Program-made: the position numbers and the translations under genes
Part shown: positions 31,299 to 39,931 of the stretch, in pieces
Layout: each line of letters opens with the position of its first letter
Position numbering within the stretch: position 1 is the first letter of the stretch
DNA from: Ferrovum sp.
GTDB taxonomy: Bacteria > Pseudomonadota > Gammaproteobacteria > Burkholderiales > Ferrovaceae
Assembly: GCA_010435995.1 (NCBI GenBank)
Contig: JAAGNR010000031.1
Span: 1 to 60,290, forward strand
Length of the DNA: 60,290 nt
Direction: 5' to 3'
Notes under the pieces: model-generated
What the model was told of the DNA's origin: nothing
Seen by the model: the letters and a program-made list of their open reading frames with translations, nothing else
Database searches by the model: none

Positions 31299-31375
31299 AG
31301 CGATTCTCCCGCAGTTCAAGGTGATCATTCAAACGGGAGATTATCGCGCCAAGCACGCTCCCAAGTCAAAAACGA

Positions 31376-32485
31376 TTAGCTCTCCGCCTTTGTTCTGTTG
31401 CGTCGCCGCTCAAACCACCAGCGCCACGACCAAACGCGCTGGCGCTGCTGCAAGACTGCCCAGGCAATGACCAGAAAACACAGGTGAACCGGCCAAAGAC
31501 CCACCCAGGGGGAGATTTTTCCTTGTACCACCCAGGCTTGCGCAATACTCATGGTGTTGTAATAGACCATATAGGACAATAGGGCAAAGATCATGTTGGT
31601 GGATCGCCCCCCCCGAACGTTAATATAGGACAAGGGCAAGGCAAATACCGCCAGTACCAGCAAACTGACAGGCAACCCAAGCCGCCAATGAAGTTCTCCC
31701 CACCCTTCAAGGGACGGGGTATGCAATAACTCGGCTACGGTCATGGACTTCACCGACAAAGCGCTGGCACTCACCCCCTTTTGATCGATCCGCAAACGGG
31801 CTTCTTTGAAATCCACCAGCTTATAATTCAAGGTACCGGGCTCACCTTCATAGCGACGCCCCTTCTGGAGCACTACGAAACGATCGCCATTGGGCTCAGT
31901 CGCCATGTACCCACTATCGGCCGCAATTACCCCCACCTGCTGACCCTGGACAGACTGAACAAAAACATTCGCTACTTTTTCCTTGCTTTGGGACAACGCA
32001 TCCACAAAAAATACTTGATCCGACTGATGGGACTCGCGAAACACCCCAGGGGTGATTTGCGAAGTATCATCCTGGGTATCCAGTTGTTTTTGATATTGGA
32101 GCTTGTGCTCGATAGCCCAGGGAGAAATCACCAGACTCAATAGAGAAACCACCAGCGCCATGGGTAAGGCAAAGCGCAGGATGGGACCTACAAAACGGTT
32201 CAAACTGAGGCCGGAACTCTGCCATATGATCATTTCCGAATCTCGGTAGCACCGCGTGAGTACCATTAATAGTGCGGTGAATATGGCGGCGGAGATCAGG
32301 ACTGGGAGATAAGTCAGCGCCCCAAACGCCAGCATTGCCATCACCGCTCCCCCAGAAAGGGTCCCTCCCGCCGCCATACCGAGCAGCTTCACCAGGCTCA
32401 CAGTCAGCAGAATGGCCAACAATACCACCAGCGCCATCAAAGATGTGCGATTGAATTCTTTGCGAAGCATTCGACTGAACAGCAT
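31376..32485 (-). CDS. lptF: Lipopolysaccharide export permease LptF
   Basis: LptF is one of two membrane subunits of the LptB2FG transporter that extracts LPS from the inner membrane. The 369-residue protein has the YjgP/YjgQ fold: three N-terminal membrane helices, a periplasmic jellyroll domain (about 130-260) and three C-terminal helices. The ATG at 32485 has GAGGG upstream; a GTG four codons earlier is the alternative. The usual partner lptG is not adjacent: pepA follows on the same strand and aceE diverges upstream. A run of eight G in the coding strand lies at 31607-31614. Confidence 0.92.
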   Translation of the reverse strand: MLFSRMLRKEFNRTSLMALVVLLAILLTVSLVKLLGMAAGGTLSGGAVMAMLAFGALTYLPVLISAAIFTALLMVLTRCYRDSEMIIWQSSGLSLNRFVGPILRFALPMALVVSLLSLVISPWAIEHKLQYQKQLDTQDDTSQITPGVFRESHQSDQVFFVDALSQSKEKVANVFVQSVQGQQVGVIAADSGYMATEPNGDRFVVLQKGRRYEGEPGTLNYKLVDFKEARLRIDQKGVSASALSVKSMTVAELLHTPSLEGWGELHWRLGLPVSLLVLAVFALPLSYINVRGGRSTNMIFALLSYMVYYNTMSIAQAWVVQGKISPWVGLWPVHLCFLVIAWAVLQQRQRVWSWRWWFERRRNRTKAES

Positions 32486-32557
32486 GAAAACCCTCACGTG
32501 AAGCGGGTCATTCTATCTCAACTCGCAGCACCTCAGATTCCCTTCAAGACCCAACGA

Positions 32558-32587
32558 TTTCCATAGAGTGTGGTTTCGCGCTAGAAT
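32558..32587 (+). promoter_or_regulatory. Possible sigma-70 promoter for aceE
   Basis: TTTCCA at 32558-32563 and TAGAAT at 32582-32587 are 18 bases apart in the 136-base divergent region between lptF and aceE. GAGG precedes the ATG at 32622. Confidence 0.4.
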
Positions 32588-32621
32588 TCTCAGTCTTTGA
32601 TGCTGATGATGAGGTTGCAGG

Positions 32622-35291
32622 ATGGCTGTATTCCCCCCCGCCGACAGGGATAGCGACAAGCAGGAAACCCAGGAATGGCTCGATGCCCTTGACAGCGTAC
32701 TGACTCAGGAGGGCGCGGAACGCGCCCATTACCTGCTCGAACGACTCATCGAAAAAGCACGGCGTTCCGGCGCCTTTCTCCCCTACAGCGCTAATACGGC
32801 CTATATCAATACCATCCCACCGTCCCTGGAAGTTCCCATGCCAGGAGATGCCGAAATGGAGCACCGGATTCGTTCCCTGATTCGCTGGAACGCTCTGGCC
32901 ATGGTGGTGCGGGCCAATAAGGATAGTGGCGAACTGGGGGGGCACATTGCCAGTTTCCAATCGGCGGCCACGCTTTACGATGTGGGTTTCGATCATTTTT
33001 TCCGGGCGCCAAGCGCCGACCACGGAGGGGATCTCCTCTATACCCAGGGTCACTCGGCCCCAGGAATTTACGCCCGCGCCTTTCTTGAAGGACGCCTGAG
33101 CGAGGAACAACTGGCCAATTTCCGTCGTGAAGTAGACGGCAAAGGGCTCTCCAGTTACCCCCACCCCTGGCTCATGCCCGATTTCTGGCAAATGCCTACG
33201 GTTTCCATGGGATTGGGACCGCTGATGTCGATTTATCAAGCGCGCTTCATGAAATACCTGCAGAACCGAGGTCTTGCGCACACCGACGGACGTAAGGTGT
33301 GGGCTTTCATGGGTGACGGGGAGATGGATGAACCCGAATCTCTCGGTGCCATTTCCCTGGCCGTGCGAGAAAAGTTGGACAATCTGATTTTTGTGGTGAA
33401 CTGCAATTTGCAACGACTGGATGGTCCGGTACGCGGCAATGGCAAGATCATTCAAGAATTGGAATCCGACTTCCGTGGAGCCGGCTGGAATGTCATCAAG
33501 GTCATCTGGGGCAGTCCGTGGGATGCGCTCATCGCCAAGGATCGCACCGGCCTTCTGCTGCAACGGATGATGGAAGCCGTAGATGGGGAATACCAAAGTT
33601 TCAAGGCCCATGACGGAGCCTATGTGCGCCAGCATTTCTTTGGCAAATATCCCGAACTGTTGCGCCTGGTGGCGAATATGTCGGATGACGAAATCTGGCA
33701 TCTGTCCCGCGGCGGTCATGATGCCTTCAAGGTATACAATGCCTATCTCGCTGCCGTGAAACATACCGGACAACCCACGGTAATTCTGGCCAAAACCATC
33801 AAAGGTTATGGTATGGGCGAAGCGGGAGAAGGACAGAACATCACCCATCAACAGAAAAAAATGGGAGAAAGCGCTTTGAAGCAGTTTCGCAACCGCTTCA
33901 AAATCCCCATCGATGATGCGGTCATAGCGGAAGCCCCTTTTTACAGACCGGCCGACGATAGCCCTGAAATACAGTACCTCAAAGCACGTCGTGAAGCTTT
34001 GGGAGGTTACCTGCCCGTACGTCACAGCACCATCGCTCCCTTGGTCACGCCATCTCTGGAGTTTTTCGCTCCCTTGCTGGAAGCCAGCGGGGATCGAACC
34101 CTGTCTACCACCATGGCCTTTGTCCGCATTCTCACCCTTCTCACCCGTGACAAATCCCTCGGCCCACGGATAGTCCCCATCGTTCCCGACGAATCACGCA
34201 CCTTCGGTATGGAAGGCATGTTCCGCAGCTTGGGCATCTATTCCTCCGTGGGGCAGTTGTATCAACCTCAGGATCACGATCAATTGATGTACTACCGCGA
34301 GGATGTCAACGGACAAATCCTGCAGGAAGGCATCAATGAAGCGGGGGCTTTTTCTTCGTGGATTGCTGCGGCCACTTCTTATTCCGCCCATGGTGTCAGT
34401 ACCATCCCTTTCTACATCTTTTATTCCATGTTTGGCTTTCAGCGCATCGGCGATCTGGCTTGGGCGGCGGGAGATTTGCGCTGTCGCGGCTTTCTCATCG
34501 GCGGTACCGCTGGGCGCACCACATTGAACGGAGAAGGATTACAGCATCAGGATGGCCACAGCCAGGTTCATGCCTCCTTCATTCCCAATTGCATTTCCTA
34601 CGATCCCACCTATGCCTACGAACTGGCGGTGATCATCGAGGATGGTATGCGGCGCATGTATGAAAAGCAGGAATGTGTGTTTTATTACATCACCACCATG
34701 AACGAGAACTATGCCCACCCCGCTCTTCCAGAGGGCGCGCGCGATGGCATTCTCAAGGGCATGTACCAACTCACCTCCGGCGCCAAAGACAAGGGACCGT
34801 GTGTTCAGTTAGTGGGCTCAGGAACCATTCTGCGTGAAGTGGAAGCTGCTGCCCAATTACTCGCAGCGGACTGGGGAGTTTCCAGCAATGTCTGGAGCGC
34901 CCCAAGTTTCAATGAACTGGCTCGGGAAGGGCAAGCCACACTGCGCTGGAATCGCCATCACCCGCAAGAAACTCCACGCCAAGCCTATGTTACCCAGTGT
35001 CTGGCTCCGACCAAAGGTCCAGTGATCGCCGCCAGCGACTATATCAAAACCTTCACTGAACAGATTCGCGCTTTTGTCCCGCGCCCCTATGTCACCCTCG
35101 GCACCGATGGCTTTGGCCGCTCTGATACCCGAGCCAAATTGCGTCATTTCTTTGAAGTCGACCGCTATTACATTGTTCAGGCGACATTACAGGCATTGGT
35201 TGATGATGGTACAGTGAACGTCAGTCAACTGGTGGCCGCCCAGAAAAAATATGGCCTGAATCCCGACAAACCCCTCCCCACCACGGTATAA
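32622..35291 (+). CDS. aceE: Pyruvate dehydrogenase E1 component (homodimeric type)
   Basis: AceE decarboxylates pyruvate with thiamine diphosphate and transfers the acetyl group to E2. The 889-residue protein is the large homodimeric form, with SANTAYINTIP near the N-terminus, GHIASFQSAATLYDVGFDHFFR, and the thiamine-binding GDGEMDEPESLG...NCNLQRLDGPVRGN region. Unusually, aceF and lpd do not follow; a transporter gene begins 4 bases after the stop. The rest of the complex must be encoded elsewhere. Confidence 0.96.
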   Translation: MAVFPPADRDSDKQETQEWLDALDSVLTQEGAERAHYLLERLIEKARRSGAFLPYSANTAYINTIPPSLEVPMPGDAEMEHRIRSLIRWNALAMVVRANKDSGELGGHIASFQSAATLYDVGFDHFFRAPSADHGGDLLYTQGHSAPGIYARAFLEGRLSEEQLANFRREVDGKGLSSYPHPWLMPDFWQMPTVSMGLGPLMSIYQARFMKYLQNRGLAHTDGRKVWAFMGDGEMDEPESLGAISLAVREKLDNLIFVVNCNLQRLDGPVRGNGKIIQELESDFRGAGWNVIKVIWGSPWDALIAKDRTGLLLQRMMEAVDGEYQSFKAHDGAYVRQHFFGKYPELLRLVANMSDDEIWHLSRGGHDAFKVYNAYLAAVKHTGQPTVILAKTIKGYGMGEAGEGQNITHQQKKMGESALKQFRNRFKIPIDDAVIAEAPFYRPADDSPEIQYLKARREALGGYLPVRHSTIAPLVTPSLEFFAPLLEASGDRTLSTTMAFVRILTLLTRDKSLGPRIVPIVPDESRTFGMEGMFRSLGIYSSVGQLYQPQDHDQLMYYREDVNGQILQEGINEAGAFSSWIAAATSYSAHGVSTIPFYIFYSMFGFQRIGDLAWAAGDLRCRGFLIGGTAGRTTLNGEGLQHQDGHSQVHASFIPNCISYDPTYAYELAVIIEDGMRRMYEKQECVFYYITTMNENYAHPALPEGARDGILKGMYQLTSGAKDKGPCVQLVGSGTILREVEAAAQLLAADWGVSSNVWSAPSFNELAREGQATLRWNRHHPQETPRQAYVTQCLAPTKGPVIAASDYIKTFTEQIRAFVPRPYVTLGTDGFGRSDTRAKLRHFFEVDRYYIVQATLQALVDDGTVNVSQLVAAQKKYGLNPDKPLPTTV

Positions 35292-35295
35292 GATT

Positions 35296-37272
35296 ATGGC
35301 CCAGAAGAGCGGGATTTTTCTCCAAATCAAAGAACTGCTCTTCGGTCCGGCGCGTGACCCGTTTTCACAGGAAACGCGCCAGCACATCGCCCTGATGGCT
35401 TTTTTTGCCTGGGTGGGTTTGGGTGCCGATGGTCTGTCTTCATCGGCCTATGGTCCAGAAGAAGCCTTCAAAGCCTTGGGAACCCATACCCACCTCAGTC
35501 TATACCTGGCCTTGGCCACAGCCTTTACCGTCTTTCTCATTTCCACCGCCTATAACCAGGTTATTGAACTCTTCCCCACGGGCGGAGGCGGCTACAAGGT
35601 GGCCACCCAACTTATCGGTACCTACGCGGGCTTGATCAGCGGGGCCGCCTTGATCGTGGACTACGTTCTGACCATTGCCATCTCCGTGGCCAGTGGCGTG
35701 GATGCCGTGTTCAGTTCCCTGCCCAATGCCTGGCAAACCCATAAACTGACCACCGAACTGATATTGACCCTACTGCTGATTGGGCTCAACCTGCGCGGCA
35801 TGAAGGAAAGCATCAAGATCCTGACACCGATTTTCATGGGCTTCGTCCTCACCCATATTCTGATCATTGTCTATGGCGTTGCTGCCCGTGGCAGTGAAAT
35901 CCCCACTATTGTCAGCCAAACCCTGACGGAAACCAAAAATCTCGCAGGGCAAATGGGCTGGGTTTTCGTCGCTTCCCTGTTTCTTCGCGCCTATTCCCTG
36001 GGTGGAGGTACCTACACTGGGATCGAAGCAGTTTCCAACAATATCAATGTCCTCAAGGAACCCCGCGTGCATACCGGGAAACTGACCATGTTCTACATGG
36101 CACTTTCCCTCGCCTTCACAGCAGGCGGGATCATCCTGCTGTATCTGCTGTGGCAAGCGGTTCCCTCGGCCAATGGAGAGACGCTCAATGCCGTGGCTTT
36201 TCGTTCCGTGATTGCTTCCCTCGGGCTCAGTCCCACTCTGTCCTATGCCCTACTCACCCTCTTATTGGTGCTGGAAGGAGCCCTACTGTACGTCGCAGCC
36301 AATACGGGCTTGCTGGGCGGTCCGGCGGTCCTGGCCAACATGGCCAACGATGGCTGGGCACCGACCCAGTTCAGTTCCCTTTCCACCCGCCTAGTGACCA
36401 AATACGGCATTCTCATGATGGGATTTGCCGCCATTTTGATCCTGCTGTGGAGCGGCGGCGTAGTGGATCTACTGGCGGTGCTCTACAGCATCAATGTGTT
36501 TCTGACTTTCAGTCTTTCCTTACTGGGTCTGACTCTCTACTGGTGGAAGCATCGGGAACATCCCCAGTGGGGCATGCGTCTGGCGCTGTCCTTTACCGGA
36601 CTGGTGGTTGCGGGAAGCATTCTGATCGTGACTCTGGTGGAGAAGTTTTTTGAAGGCGGTTGGATGACGGTCATGATCACCAGTGGAGTGATTGCCCTAT
36701 GCCTGCTGATTCGCCAACATTATCGGGAAACGGGGGCGCAGATGGCCCGAGCCGATCAACTCCTGGCGAACATTCCCGTCACTTCTGTGGCCAATCCTCC
36801 TGCATTGGACCCCGAATCCCCGACGGCTGTGTTTCTCATCAGCCGATCCAAGGGATCTGGAATGCACACTATTCTGTGGGTTCAGCGGCTGTTCCCAAAC
36901 ATTTATCGGAATTTCATCTTTCTCAGCGTAGGCGCGGTGGACACCCAGAGTTTCGGTGGCGAAGGGTCGATGGAAGGGCTGAAGGAATCTGTCCACTCGG
37001 CGTGTGATTACTACGTCAATTTCTGCCATCAAAATGGCATTGCTGCCAAAGCCTACGAGGCCTTTGGCACTGACCGAGTGGCCGAACTCACCAAGTTGGC
37101 AGAACAAGTACACGACGCGTTTCCCAACTGCATTTTCTTTGCCAGCAAGTTGATCTTCGTGCACGACAACTGGTTAACCCGCATCCTGCACAATCAAACC
37201 GCCTTGCAAATGCAACGCATTCTCCATCTGCAGGGCATGACCATGGTGATTCTGCCCATGAAAGTAGACTAA
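35296..37272 (+). CDS. APC-superfamily permease, KimA-like (potassium/proton or amino acid)
   Basis: The 658-residue protein has about twelve membrane helices in residues 30-475 and a C-terminal soluble domain of about 170 residues. The N-terminal motif GADGLSSSAYGPEEAF parallels the SSDALSSVAYGTEQ region of KimA, the high-affinity potassium importer of Bacillus, and FPTGGGGYKVA and the GIEAVSNNINVLKEP segments fit that group. Substrate cannot be fixed from sequence: potassium is the best guess, and amino acids are the annotated default. It starts 4 bases after aceE and is probably cotranscribed with it. Confidence 0.8.
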   Translation: MAQKSGIFLQIKELLFGPARDPFSQETRQHIALMAFFAWVGLGADGLSSSAYGPEEAFKALGTHTHLSLYLALATAFTVFLISTAYNQVIELFPTGGGGYKVATQLIGTYAGLISGAALIVDYVLTIAISVASGVDAVFSSLPNAWQTHKLTTELILTLLLIGLNLRGMKESIKILTPIFMGFVLTHILIIVYGVAARGSEIPTIVSQTLTETKNLAGQMGWVFVASLFLRAYSLGGGTYTGIEAVSNNINVLKEPRVHTGKLTMFYMALSLAFTAGGIILLYLLWQAVPSANGETLNAVAFRSVIASLGLSPTLSYALLTLLLVLEGALLYVAANTGLLGGPAVLANMANDGWAPTQFSSLSTRLVTKYGILMMGFAAILILLWSGGVVDLLAVLYSINVFLTFSLSLLGLTLYWWKHREHPQWGMRLALSFTGLVVAGSILIVTLVEKFFEGGWMTVMITSGVIALCLLIRQHYRETGAQMARADQLLANIPVTSVANPPALDPESPTAVFLISRSKGSGMHTILWVQRLFPNIYRNFIFLSVGAVDTQSFGGEGSMEGLKESVHSACDYYVNFCHQNGIAAKAYEAFGTDRVAELTKLAEQVHDAFPNCIFFASKLIFVHDNWLTRILHNQTALQMQRILHLQGMTMVILPMKVD

Positions 37273-37282
37273 CTTGCGGCGA

Positions 37283-37308
37283 GGGGAGAGCCCGTATTGA
37301 CTCTCCTC
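37283..37308. other. Hairpin between convergent genes
   Basis: An 8-pair stem (GGGGAGAG at 37283-37290 with CTCTCCTC at 37301-37308, one G-U pair) has a ten-base loop and lies in the 61-base gap between the permease and the next, oppositely oriented gene. Neither side has a T-tract, so its action as a bidirectional terminator is only possible. Confidence 0.35.
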
Positions 37309-37333
37309 CCCCTGCATCATGATCTACCACCAA

Positions 37334-37744
37334 TCAGTTAGGGCCACCGGGAGGAGTTGCTGGAACTGCCTGCCAAGGTTGTGCGCAGGTACGCACATAG
37401 GGGTAATACTTCTTGGATGATCCACAGTAAAACCAACTGTTGTTGGGTGCGGCTTGTGCTGGGGGAGCTTCCGGCGAAACCCTAGCCGTTCCTTGAGGAG
37501 AATAGACTGCAGGGGCTTGTTGGGCCACCACCACTGGCGGTGCTGCGTAGACTACGGGTGGCGCATAAGGATAATAGTAACGCGGATAATAGGGACTGGC
37601 GAGCTCCGCACCCACCATGGCACCCGTCGCCAAGCCCATCATACCCCAGCCCCACCCCCAGCCACGGTCGGCTCGAGCCGGTGTGCTGACCAGAACACAA
37701 CTCATCAAAGTCGTGGCAGCCGCAAGACGAAAAATGTTTTTCAT
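37334..37744 (-). CDS. Small secreted Tyr/Pro-rich protein with glycine-zipper-like segment
   Basis: The 136-residue product has a clear signal peptide (KNIFRLAAATTLMSCVLVSTPARA), then WGWGWGMMGLATGAMVGAEL, which resembles a glycine-zipper membrane segment, a Tyr/Pro-rich stretch (YYPRYYYPYAPP) and a C-terminal two-cysteine motif WFYCGSSKKYYPYVRTC. I know this last pattern from uncharacterised envelope proteins of proteobacteria; no function is established. A perfect AGGAGGTG precedes the ATG, suggesting strong translation. Confidence 0.8.
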   Translation of the reverse strand: MKNIFRLAAATTLMSCVLVSTPARADRGWGWGWGMMGLATGAMVGAELASPYYPRYYYPYAPPVVYAAPPVVVAQQAPAVYSPQGTARVSPEAPPAQAAPNNSWFYCGSSKKYYPYVRTCAQPWQAVPATPPGGPN

Positions 37745-37759
37745 GGCACCTCCTGAATT

Positions 37760-37772
37760 CGTAAAATTTACG
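37760..37772. promoter_or_regulatory. Perfect palindrome CGTAAAATTTACG upstream of the small secreted protein
   Basis: A 13-base palindrome centred on 37766 lies 15 bases before the start codon at 37744, just upstream of the Shine-Dalgarno. It could be an operator; no regulator can be assigned. Confidence 0.3.
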
Positions 37773-37850
37773 TGATTTTGAGAGCACGGCTAAAAAATAG
37801 TTCCGCACCTGCTAGAATTTCGAATTGTGACAAAATCATAGATAGAACGA

Positions 37851-39302
37851 ATGAACATTTTTATCTCAAACTCCTCAACCCCAGCCACCAATCGGGGACT
37901 ATGCTGGTTTCGTCGTGACTTGAGAATTGACGACCATGCGGCCCTCCACCATGCCCTGATACACCACCCAGCAGTACATGGGGTATTTGTTTTCGATACA
38001 GAAATTCTTGATGCGTTGCCTTCCAGAAAGGATCTCCGAGTCGAGTTCATCTGGTATGCGATTCAGGAACTGGCTGACGAATGGCGCCGCCATGGGGCTC
38101 ATTTCACCGTGCTTCATGGTCGGGCGCGCGATGAAATTCCACGATTTGCCCAACACATCGGCGCCCACGCCGTTTATTGTAATCGTGATGATGAGCCCGC
38201 TGCTCAGCACCGGGATCATGCCGTCGCCCTCGCACTTCAGGCCATGGGAATTGACTTCCGGCAGTATAAAGATCAAGTGATCTTTGAAAGAGAGGAAGTG
38301 CTTTCTGCCAAAAATCGCCCTTATGGGGTCTTCACACCTTATCGCCATGCCTGGCTCAAAAAATTCACCCCTGCGGATTTACAGCCCCATGATACGAAGC
38401 CCTATTTGAACCGGTTGGCTCCAGGAGAAACGCGTCCCCTTCCACCCCTCTCTGCCCTGGGATTTGACACCACCGTATTAACAGAGTTGCCCATTCCCCT
38501 GGGCAGTTCAGGCGCCGCACGCTTGCTGGCAGATTTCTCTCAGCGCTTGCCGGCTTATGATCACGCCCGCAACTATCCGGCCGTAAAAGGTGTGTCGTAC
38601 CTCTCAGCCCACTTGCGTTTCGGGACGCTTTCCATACGCCAGGTTGCCGCTTTGGCACATTCCATGACCGGCGCCGGTCCTGAGACTTTTTTGTCCGAAT
38701 TGATCTGGCGCGATTTTTACCAGATGATTTTGTATCATCGCCCAGATTTGGCCCAAGGTCATGCCTATCAACCCCGCTTTGACACCTTGCCCTACCCTGG
38801 GTCAACTGCAGAGTACGAAGGCTGGTGTCAGGCACATACGGGTTATCCCCTAATCGATGCAGCAATGCGCCAACTGCAGCAAACTGGCTATATGCACAAT
38901 CGTTTGCGCATGATCGCGGCTTCATTCTTAGTAAAAGACTTGCAGGTCGATTGGCGCTGGGGAGAACGCTATTTCGCTGACCATTTGCTCGATTATGATC
39001 TGGCTGCCAATAACGGAGGATGGCAATGGTGCGCTTCAACCGGTTGCGATGCTCAACCCTGGTTTCGTCTATTCAATCCCGTGACTCAATCAGAACGATT
39101 TGACCCAGAAGGAAAGTTTATTCGGCGTTATGTGCCGGAACTGGCCCACTGTCCGCTACGCTGGATTCATGCCCCTTGGCGCATGGCTGAACAGGAATGG
39201 CTGAAATATGCTGGCGCCTACTGGCCCCCCATGGTGGATCACGGGAGCGCCAGAATCAAAACCCTGGCCCTTTATGGCAGCACATCACCATCGGACAACT
39301 GA
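37851..39302 (+). CDS. phrB: Class I cyclobutane pyrimidine dimer photolyase
   Basis: PhrB splits UV-induced pyrimidine dimers using light absorbed by FAD and an antenna chromophore. The 483-residue protein begins with the antenna domain (CWFRRDLRIDDHAALHHA) and has the FAD-binding C-terminal domain with SELIWRDFYQMILYH, MHNRLRMIAASFLVKDL, WRWGERYFADHLLDYDLAANNGGWQW in segments, and FNPVTQSERFDPEGKFIRRY. These match CPD photolyases rather than cryptochromes. Its 3' end overlaps the gntR-type gene on the other strand by 31 bases. Confidence 0.93.
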   Translation: MNIFISNSSTPATNRGLCWFRRDLRIDDHAALHHALIHHPAVHGVFVFDTEILDALPSRKDLRVEFIWYAIQELADEWRRHGAHFTVLHGRARDEIPRFAQHIGAHAVYCNRDDEPAAQHRDHAVALALQAMGIDFRQYKDQVIFEREEVLSAKNRPYGVFTPYRHAWLKKFTPADLQPHDTKPYLNRLAPGETRPLPPLSALGFDTTVLTELPIPLGSSGAARLLADFSQRLPAYDHARNYPAVKGVSYLSAHLRFGTLSIRQVAALAHSMTGAGPETFLSELIWRDFYQMILYHRPDLAQGHAYQPRFDTLPYPGSTAEYEGWCQAHTGYPLIDAAMRQLQQTGYMHNRLRMIAASFLVKDLQVDWRWGERYFADHLLDYDLAANNGGWQWCASTGCDAQPWFRLFNPVTQSERFDPEGKFIRRYVPELAHCPLRWIHAPWRMAEQEWLKYAGAYWPPMVDHGSARIKTLALYGSTSPSDN

Positions 39303-39931
39303 GTGACCAACAACTCCATCAACTGGCGCAGCAACTTCCCCGCATGTCCACCGTCTTCCTGAATCAACGCATCATAGATGGCATCGTGAGCACTGGCATA
39401 GATAGGCAATGTATCCATCAATCGATGGGCGACCAAATGCATCTGGGCCAACGTTTGCAGGTTATCCCAAGTATGCAAAAATAACCGATTGCCCGATTGT
39501 TCCACGATTCTCCGGTGAAAGATCATGGCTTGTCGGATATATCGAGGAACATCGCGCTCCTCCGCAGCCTGGTGCATTTCCCCAAGGGCCTGCTTCAGTT
39601 CCTCGAGCATGGGTGCTGGACAAGGACAAGCCAGCTCTGCCGAGCGCGCTTCAAGAATGGCGCGCAAGGCATAAGATTCGGCGATTTCTGTGGCATTGGG
39701 GGACCGTACTCGGGTGCCGCGATAGCGAATGGATTCCACCGCTCCCATGGCTTCGAGCTCGCGCAAGGCTTCCCGCACAGGACTCTGACTGACCTGAAAT
39801 TCGTCAGCCAAATCAAGTTCAATCAAGCGATGACCCGCAGGATAGATGCCGCGCAAAATACGCTGCAACAAGGTATCGCGAATCTGATCGCGCATACAAC
39901 GTCGCTGAAATGGAATCTCTGTGAGTGTCAT
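39272..39931 (-). CDS. GntR family regulator (FadR subfamily) of the efflux operon
   Basis: The 219-residue protein has an N-terminal winged helix-turn-helix (LRGIYPAGHRLIELDLADEF, QVSQSPVREALRELEAMG) and a C-terminal all-helical FCD ligand domain with likely metal-binding histidines (FHRRIVE, HLVAHR, ASAHDAIYDAL). It is the last gene of the efflux operon, its ATG overlapping the stop of the outer-membrane component by 4 bases, so it is probably the operon's own ligand-responsive repressor. Its effector is unknown. Its 3' end overlaps phrB. Confidence 0.88.
   Translation of the reverse strand: MTLTEIPFQRRCMRDQIRDTLLQRILRGIYPAGHRLIELDLADEFQVSQSPVREALRELEAMGAVESIRYRGTRVRSPNATEIAESYALRAILEARSAELACPCPAPMLEELKQALGEMHQAAEERDVPRYIRQAMIFHRRIVEQSGNRLFLHTWDNLQTLAQMHLVAHRLMDTLPIYASAHDAIYDALIQEDGGHAGKLLRQLMELLVTQLSDGDVLP

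Noticed and set aside
32544-34025. Long open frame (493 codons) antisense to aceE
   Set aside because: It lies wholly opposite a clear, full-length aceE, has no family similarity I recognise and is explained by the codon bias of the sense strand.
37283-37308. Firm intrinsic terminator between the permease and the small secreted protein
   Set aside because: The stem is good, but neither orientation has a T-tract, so it is listed only as a hairpin.
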